From RGIG426 sp045598065 (GTDB lineage Bacteria; Bacillota; Clostridia; Oscillospirales; Acutalibacteraceae), in NCBI GenBank assembly GCA_045598065.1, contig JAZLLJ010000037.1, positions 1 to 42,914 on the forward strand: a stretch of 42,914 nt of DNA, given 5' to 3'. The position numbers were made by a program, and so were the translations under genes. Below the pieces are notes generated by a model, which worked only from the letters and a program-made list of their open reading frames with translations, was not told the origin of the DNA and did no database searches. Below, piece by piece: positions 15,801 to 24,800 of this stretch. Numbering within the stretch: position 1 is the first letter of the stretch; each line of letters starts with the position of its first letter.

Positions 15801-18800
15801 AGCACGTCTTCATCTACAAATTGGGTGACTTGAACGCGCAGGGTATGTCCCAGGCGTATCAAACGCGCATGAGCGACCAAAACGGCACCTACTATCAGAA
15901 GGTCGTGCTCACCGGTAAGTACAATTCCGATGAGATGTTCACGGACTACACCTTCTACTATTGCCCGGTTTTGGCGAAATCTGCTGTCAACCCGACGCCG
16001 AAACAGGCGGACGATTATACCCTCTGCCCGTCGGCTTCGGATAAGGCGAAACAGGATTTTGCCGGCAAGACCGTTCCGGATGCCGGTATCATCCGTTCTG
16101 CCCGTCAGCTCAACGCGATGGGCCGTATGAACTGGTTCTGGAGCATGAATCTTGTCCAAGAGTGCCACGTGAACTTCGGCACCTATACCAACACCTACTG
16201 CGGCACGGCTATTGACCTGTCCGGCAACGGCCAAGGTGTTACCAACTTGTGGCGCAACAAGCCTATTGGCAGTAACACCACGACCTACGGCGAGAAACCG
16301 TTTACCGGCAGTTATAACGGTAACTCCTTCAAAATCATTGACTATTGCTTGTATACGACTGGCGCCAACGACTCTGTCGATGCCGGTCTGTTCGGCTTGC
16401 TCTACAAAGGCAACATCAAGAACATTGTGCTGATGGCCTCCGATCCGAACGCCAACTCCGGCGCTGGTACGGCGTGGATTAAGAGCGATATGACGCAGGG
16501 CAACGGTGCGTACCACATTGCTCCGTTGGTGGGCTCTGTGGAGTACGACTCCGCAGCCTATGGCAGCGGCGGTAGCTCGGCGCGTTCGTTGAAAGTCTGG
16601 AGCATCAGCGGCGATACGATTGACAAGTATGCCATCGAGGGCAACAAATTCACCTTGAAAGGCTACGATAACACGGGTGACGGCGGCAGATGGTCCAACG
16701 CGAAATCTCGGTACGTGCCGCAGAATAGCCAGCAGTATATGGAAATCACCCTGAAGGGCGATTTCGGCACAGTGACCGGCGCTTCTATGACTTCTACGAA
16801 GACCGTAAACGGCAGCCCGGTGACCTATTCCGGCCCGACGAATGCTTATAGCATCAAAGAGGGTGAAATTAAGTTCCGTTTGAATATGACCGACTGCACG
16901 CTGGAAACCGATTCGGACGGAACCAGCAAACGCAACATCGGTGACGATATCGTGATCACTCTGAACGGCGGTGACTTCACCAACTGGACGGTGAGCACAG
17001 CCACTTTCTCGGCGGAATTGTTCTCTACCGAACCGGTGGTTCCGACCGGCGACAATCCGGCAAGCTATATTACCGGTATCGCCAATATGTCCACTGTCTC
17101 TAACTGCGCGGTGGCGGGCTATATTGTGGAATACAACCCGAACGGCACGCAGAACCAAGAGGTGCAAATCGGCGGCTTGGTCGGTAAGAACCAGGGCGAG
17201 ATTTACAACTGCTCTGCCGCCAACAAACGCTTGTCTGCTACCGGTTCCAGCGGTAGTTGTGTCCGTTACATCGGCGGTTTTGCCGGTGTCAGCAAAGACG
17301 GCATTATCGCGGACTGCTATTCCGGCGGTTTGCTTGTGGCCAACGGAAGTCAGCCGGCATACGTGGGTGGCGTTGTTGGTCAACAACAGAAGAACAGCAC
17401 CGCTCGCGCTTGGTGCACGGCACAAACCAAACTCATCAGCTGCTACAGCTACTGCTCGATGGAAGACAGCAGTTCCTCCGACACCCACTTCTACGGTGTG
17501 GCCGGCGGCAGTGATTCTATGATTCTCCATAGCCACTTCTATGAGGATTCCATCAAGGATTACGCGAAGCCTGATGAGGATACGGATAACCCCGTCTACA
17601 ACAAATTGTCAGACAAGTCCAAATCCTATTCGGCCACCATCAACGGTGAGTCGGTGGAGATTCCGTATTCGCTGACGCTTTCGAAGATGAAGAGACTCTT
17701 CAAGGGCAGCGCTTATGCGTTGACCGGTTCGACCGGTACCGCCGACTTTAACCACAGTTGGCCGTACGATCAAACCCTTGCCGGTAATTATCTGTTCCCG
17801 GCGGTGGTGCTGGACGATGACGGTTACTTTGTCCACTACGGCGATTGGCCGGATCCGAACGGTTCGATGTACATCAACGACACCTCCTTTGAAGGTGTGT
17901 ACTGGGCGGACTTCTGCGTGGACGCTACGCATAAGACCGACTACAACTACTACTGGGGCGACTGGCTGAAAGAAATGAAATACCAGTTCGAGCTGGGCGA
18001 CTTCAAGGAAGGCGACTTCATTGAAATCATCGTCGAGCCGGAATTCAAGTACGACGCTCCTGAGGCGGCGGGCTTGTTCCAGTGCGCCGTTCACTCGATG
18101 TTGGCAGACACCGGCGCCAACGTGTGGGACGATGTCAACGACACCGCTTATGAGGCGCAGGGCATCAACTTCGGCAACGGTCAAGTGTACCAGTTCCTGT
18201 TTGACGTCGATCAACAGACCATCAACATCCTGAACGATCCGCAGTTGTGGTTTGCTATCAACTATCACTCGAAAGGTGGTGTGGATGGCAGCCTGTGGGA
18301 GAGCGTGAAAGGCAACTACGCCGATGAAGACGGTGAGCCGGCCGGTAACGAAGACCCGTTCCGTATTAACCACCTGTCGGTCATTATCTATCGTGATAAG
18401 AGCACCACGCAAACGACCAACGAGACCACCCGTCATTCCACCACGACCATGGGTGCAGGTGATACGACGTCGGTCGAGCAACAGACGCACCTCGAAACCC
18501 TGAAAACGTGGAATTTTGAGCCGGTGAACGGCATCCAAGCCAACAACATTCTGTCTACCGGCGAAGGTCCCATGGTGGCAGGCGTGATTTCCGACGAACT
18601 CTTCGCGGGAAGCGGCGCTTCCGGCCACTCCAATATGATTGAACTCGTGAATGCGAAAGACTTCCGCATGAACATCAGCGATGCGTTCAACAACGAGCCT
18701 GTTTTGGGCCCGAACGAGTATTATCAAGTCGAAGCGACCTTCGCTTTGGGCGATGACGCGACGAAAGATATGTATATGCGTCCGTATCTCGTGTCCGGTG

Positions 18801-21800
18801 ATAATAGTTACTATGCCAGCACGTTCACGTTGGTGCAAAAACGTACGGATGTGGGTGCTAACAAAGGAAAAGTCATTTGGGCAAACGCGACGTATACCTT
18901 CGGTAGTGAAGGTCAGACGATTGAAGACGACGCCTACATTGTGTGGATTCCTCGTGAGGTCGGCGACCAGACCAACCCCAACACGCTGAACGGTAGACTT
19001 TTTGTGGATAACGTGGCGGTGAAGAGAGTGGTTCCGGGCGCGGATCCGAATGCGACGTCCTCGACAAAAGCGACCGTCCCGGCGGAAGAAGATGCTAAGC
19101 TCATTTCCTACTGGGCGTGCGACCAGGCGTCGACCATCGTGTTGCCGACCTACGACGTGTCGCCGAAGAACACCTATCGTTACATCAACGTGGGAGGAAA
19201 AGACCTGACGACCGGCGTTTCGTGGTCTGACTTCCTGAAACAGCACGACAGCCTGACCGAGAGCCAGTATATGGTGGTCACGTTGCAATATCCGGAAGGC
19301 TATGCTCACGCACAAAAGAGCAACTTCACCTTTACTTGCGATGCGTATGCTTACGGCGAGAACCAGACCTTGGCGGAAATCAACGCCGCCTCCGGTGACG
19401 ATGCGTTTGACGCGGAGAATCGCACGGTGAAATTTGTGATCGGCGGTCCGCTCAACCGTTCTGCCGGCGCAAACTACGGTGATGCCGTGACGTTGCGTAC
19501 CTACTTTGCGTACCGCAACGCGCAAGACCTTTTGACGAACAGAACGCTCATTGACAACGAAAAAGATTTCAATATCACGGTCGGTATCTATGACCGCGAT
19601 CCGAACGCTACGGCGATGACCGTCCCGACCACCACCGCTTCCCGTACCACCAAACAACTGTCCGGCGGTACGGCGGTGCACACCTTCGCGGCGGATCAAC
19701 TGGGCGGTAGCAACTATATGACCTTCGGCGGTAGCGATGTCGGTTATGTGGACGGCGATCGCACCATGACGATGACTTGGAACGAGTTCGCCAACATGGT
19801 GGGCGCGCTGGGCGATACCCAGTATATGCGTGTTACCTTGAACAACGCCGATGCGCCGTTTGGCAGCATAGATGCCAACGGCCAGACGATTCGTGTGAAC
19901 ACCTACCGCGGTGTGGACGGCAAGATTGTCAAGGGCGAAAAAGCCAAATCGGTGAATGCAAGCACCGTTGTGTATCAAATCAACGGTCCGCTCGATCTCA
20001 ACACCGTTGCGACCGACGGCGCCAAAGAAGGCTATAACGATGCCGGCTTCACCTTTGACGGTATGTCGGATGGCCACGGCGATCTCCGTGTCGGCGACAA
20101 GACCTCGATTTTGGTCGAGATTATGACGACCGCCACCACGGCGCAGTTGCAAGGCGACAGCTTTGACGTGCTCGCCGGCGACGTGGTCTCCAAGACGGTG
20201 ACGATTACCTTAAACGGTGATACCTTCTCGTCCGGCCTCGTGCTGAACAGTGACATCACGCACTGGTTCGACGGCCTCGGTGGCCGCGGCCTGTCTGCGA
20301 AACTGTTGGCTGTCAACGGCAACGTGGTGCAAGTCAGCATTGTCGGTACGGTTACCGAAACTCCGGCTTCCGATGTGACCATTACGGCCACGGTTCCGGG
20401 CGATGCGATGACGACCGGCGGCAACGATGTGACCGCATCCGGTTCGTTCATCATCTCCAAGAAAGTTCCGAAAGCCTCTGTTGTCGGCGATGAAAAAGTG
20501 CGTACGTTCTACGTGAACGAAGCCGGCCAGGCAGTGGTGGACATTTCGGTGGCCAACACCGCTTTCGGTGATATTTCCGGCATTGCGCAGACGGCGTGGT
20601 TCGAAGGCACTCTGCCGACCGGCCTGTCCCTGACGCAAGTCGCGAAGATTAACGATAACACGGTGACGCTTACCTTCTCGGGTACGCCTACCGAGCAGTG
20701 CAGTATTCCGCTGACCTTCAAAGTTCCGGCGGCGGCAGTGCTTTGCGGCACGGACTTGACGGCGGATAACATCAGCTTTAACGTAATCTCTCGCCCGACG
20801 GTCGATGCGCCGATCTTCGGCTTGGCAGAGGGTACTTACAAAGGCACGCGCACGGTGTCGCTCAGCTGCGGCACGGATGGCGCCTTGATTGAGTACAAAC
20901 TGGGCGAGACCGGTGAGTGGATGACGTATATCAACCCGATTGTCCTTGTCGAGGGCGAAACGACGGTATACGCTCGTGCCACCAAGACCGATTATATTCC
21001 GAGCACGGTTGTTCAGGCGACCTACACCATCGAACACGATGATAACCTGCTCAAAAACGGTTACTTCGACGACAACCTTGACGGTTGGACAATTAACCCG
21101 TCGAGCACCGATGCGAAGGTCGTTAACGGTGTGTTGACTATTACCAACTATCAGTCCAGCAACGCTTTGGAAGTGATCGCCAGCCTTAAAGACGGCGTGA
21201 CGCTCAAACCGGAAACTTCGTATCGCTTGTCCTTCATTATGAATGCGGACACCGGTTTGGTTGTTAAAGTCAATCCGGGCGGAAACAATTCTACTACGTA
21301 CGCGGCTTCCGGCAGCTATGAGTTTACGACCGGTCCGGCGAGCGAGATGAACAAATTCAAGATTTACATCTCCGCGCCGAAAGATCAGCCCACGCCGGTC
21401 AGCGGTACGTTTGACAACTTCGAGCTCGTCGAAGTGGGCGGCGGTACTACGCCGACCGAAACCAGCAAGACCGTGACCAGCAAACCGGAAACCAGCACGA
21501 CTTCTGAGTCCTCCACGCCGACAGGCGAGCGCACGAAGATTGCACAGTGGGAGACGACGGCCGGTGTTTCGTACGCCTACTACAAGGCGAACGACGGCAC
21601 GGCGCAAGTGCAGGTTTGGGAGAACTGTGACGGTAAGAAAGACGGCACGACCAATATGACTTGGAAAGAGTTTATCGCTAGTGTGGATAACCTCTCTTCC
21701 AACCAGTACTTTGAAATTGCCTTCACCCATAAAGACGGCACCTCTTTCTACGGTGTCGCCAACAATGGGCAGAAGACGACGTTGAGCAACACCGGTTACA

Positions 21801-24800
21801 ACCCGTCCAGTACGACGCTCTTGTCGGCGGACGATATGAAAGTGTTGTTCGAGACGAATGGCGCGCTCAACTATCAGGGTATCACGAACCCGCACTTGGA
21901 GGCATCGTTCATTGAGGCTACCGGCGCGGCGGCTCAGGCTGATATCATCTGCACCGTGACGCTGTATGAAGGCGCTCACGGCGGCAGCAGCGAGCCGACC
22001 GAATCGACGGTCAGCAGTGAGTCCAGTGAGTCCAGTGAGTCGAGCGAAACTAGCGAGACCAGCGAGCCGCAAACCTACACGAACCTTATCGTGAACGGTA
22101 ACTTTGCGAACGGTCTCAACGGTTGGACGCAGGAACCTGGTGCATCCGGTGAATATGCAGGATTCTTTACCGCTTCCGGTGGTGCGCTGCACGTCGATAT
22201 TCCGACATACCGTGCACCGAAACTCATTGCGAGCTTCACCGAGCCGCTGGAAGCGAAGACCGAATACACGTTGCACGTGGATATGACGACTTCGGGAAGC
22301 GCTAGCGACAAGATTACGGTCAGAATCAAGAAAGATAATAATAACAGCGAAGTCCTGACCTCTACCGGCAATATTACCTTTACCACTCCGTCGGATTTGA
22401 CGAACTTCCAGATTTCCATCGACGTGGCCGGTAGTTCCAACGGTTTGGAAACGGCGGTTATTGACAACGTCATCCTGGTTAAGGGCAATCATATTCCGGA
22501 CATTGACGATCCGAATCCGCCTGTGACCGAGACCTACACCGTCACAGTTAACGGTGGTAACGCGGATAAGACGACGGCCGCCGCAGGCGATACCGTTACG
22601 CTGACTCCGCCGACGACCGCTCCGGAAGGCAAAGAATTCAAAGGTTGGAACGTGACGGCCGGCGGTGTGACGGTGACGAATAACACCTTCACGATGCCTG
22701 CTGCCAACGTGACGATTGAAGCCGTTTACGACTTTATCGAGTACACGATTACCGTTTATAACGGCGATTCCAACGGCAAGTCCACCGCTCACGTCGGCGA
22801 AACGATTCAGTTGAACGCCAGTGCGCCGGATAAAGGCAAACAGTTCACGGGATGGTCCGTGACTTCGCCTACGGGCTTGACGCTTGACAACGCTTCCGCC
22901 GCGATGACCACCTTTACGATGCCTGCGGCAGACGTGGTGGTGACGGCGAACAGCGAATGGGTGTATTACAACATCATCATCCACGTGAATAACGCGGATT
23001 GGGGCTCTGCTTCTATCATGGGCGGCGCTACGACGGCTCACTACGATGAGGTGAAGACCTTGTCGGTGACGCCGGCGGCCGGCTATGAGCTGAGCGCGGT
23101 GTCCTTCAAGAACAACGTGGCTTCTTTGGATGCCGAAAGCAAATTCACGATGCCGGAAGGCGATGTGGACATCTACGTTGACTTTGCGAAGACGGTTCTC
23201 CCGACACACTCCGTGACCATCACCGGTGGTAAGATTACTGGCGGTGCGGCTACTGCAACGGTGGAAGAGGGCGACACAGTCTCCATTACGGCGAACACGC
23301 CGGATACCGGCTACACGTTCACCGGATGGACGGTGACGAGCCCGAGCGGCTTGTCGCTTGTCAGCGATACCGCTTCGACTACCTCCTTCGTGATGCCGGC
23401 CGGCGATGTAGCGATTACCGCCAACTTCCAGAAGGTTAATTACAACGTCACTTGTGGCACGGTACAAAACGGTAGCATCAGCGCTAACAAAGCTACGGCT
23501 CAAATCGGCGATACCGTAACGTTGACCGCAACGCCGGCGACCGGTTACATCTTCCAGTCGTGGTCGGTGAACGGCGGCACGCTGAACAGCGCCACGGCCA
23601 ACCCGGCAACCTTGACGATGCCGGCCGCGGATGTGATTGTAACCGCCAACTTCCAAAAACAGACCTATGCGGTTACGGTTTCTAACGACACGACGAAGGG
23701 TACCGCGTCGGCGAATATGGCGACGGCGGCTTACGGCGATACCGTTACGCTGTCTGCTTCGGCCAAGACCGGTTACACCTTCTCCGGTTGGACCAGTGAC
23801 GACGTTACGATTACGAACGCCGGTTTGACGTCCGCTTCCTTCACCATGCCGGCGAAAGCCGTTACGGTGACGGCGAACTACGCGGTGGATACCAGTTCCG
23901 CGGTGGCCAGTTGGACGTCTAAGAACGGCATCTACGGTTCGTATTATGAAAACGGTACGTCTACCATGAACGTGGCGTACAACACCGTTGGTCTCGACGG
24001 CAATTCTTCCGAGATTACCTTCGCTAAATTCGTGGAGAATAACGCGTCCGTCGGTGCGAACCAGTATTTGAAGATTACCTATACGGCCGCGTCCGGCACG
24101 AAGTTCGGTAACGCGCGTCGCGCGGCAACGGCCCTCGCGATGAACGCGTATTCCGGCGGTAATTACAAAGTCTCCTATGCGGATGACAGCACGATTGTGA
24201 TTTACGTGAAGGGCGCTCTTGCCTCTACAACGGATTTGAGCTTCGTCACTTCGTGGACCAACGCTTCTGCGGTCCCGGCGCAAGCTGACGTGACCTGCAA
24301 AGTGGAAATCTTCAACTTCACGACCGATCCGTTTGCCTCGATTGACGAGTCCGATAAGACCGCCAACTACACGGTGACGGTGAATGACGGTACCACCTCG
24401 CTTAGCACGGCGAAACCGGGTACCGAAGTGACGGTCACGGCTACGGTTCCGAACGGTAAAGTCTTCACCGGTTGGACGGTGGATTACGCGGATTACCTGT
24501 ACGTGGCGACGGTTACTCCGGGCAGCACGACCAGCCCGTTGACCTTCACGATGCCGTACAACAACGTGAAACTGACCGCCAACTTTGAAACGGCGCAAAC
24601 CGAGCCGACGCAACCGCCGGTGAGTGGTAACCTGCTTATCAACGGTAATTTCCTGGTTACTGATCCGAATGCAAGTGGATTTGGTTGGCAAGATGGCGGA
24701 AGCACTGCTCCGACATACAACTCGGGTTCGTTCATCATTGTGAACGGCAATGAAGACAAGAAATGTATGTATCAAGACGTTGCTTTCGAAGCTGGTAAGG

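Noticed and set aside
14858..24775. Very long open frames on the minus strand opposite the giant pilin gene (892, 847 and 1521 codons)
   Set aside because: They arise because the plus-strand gene avoids TTA, CTA and TCA codons. Their products are Arg/His/Val-rich with no domains, and no minus-strand Shine-Dalgarno or promoter fits. The plus-strand product has clear modules.
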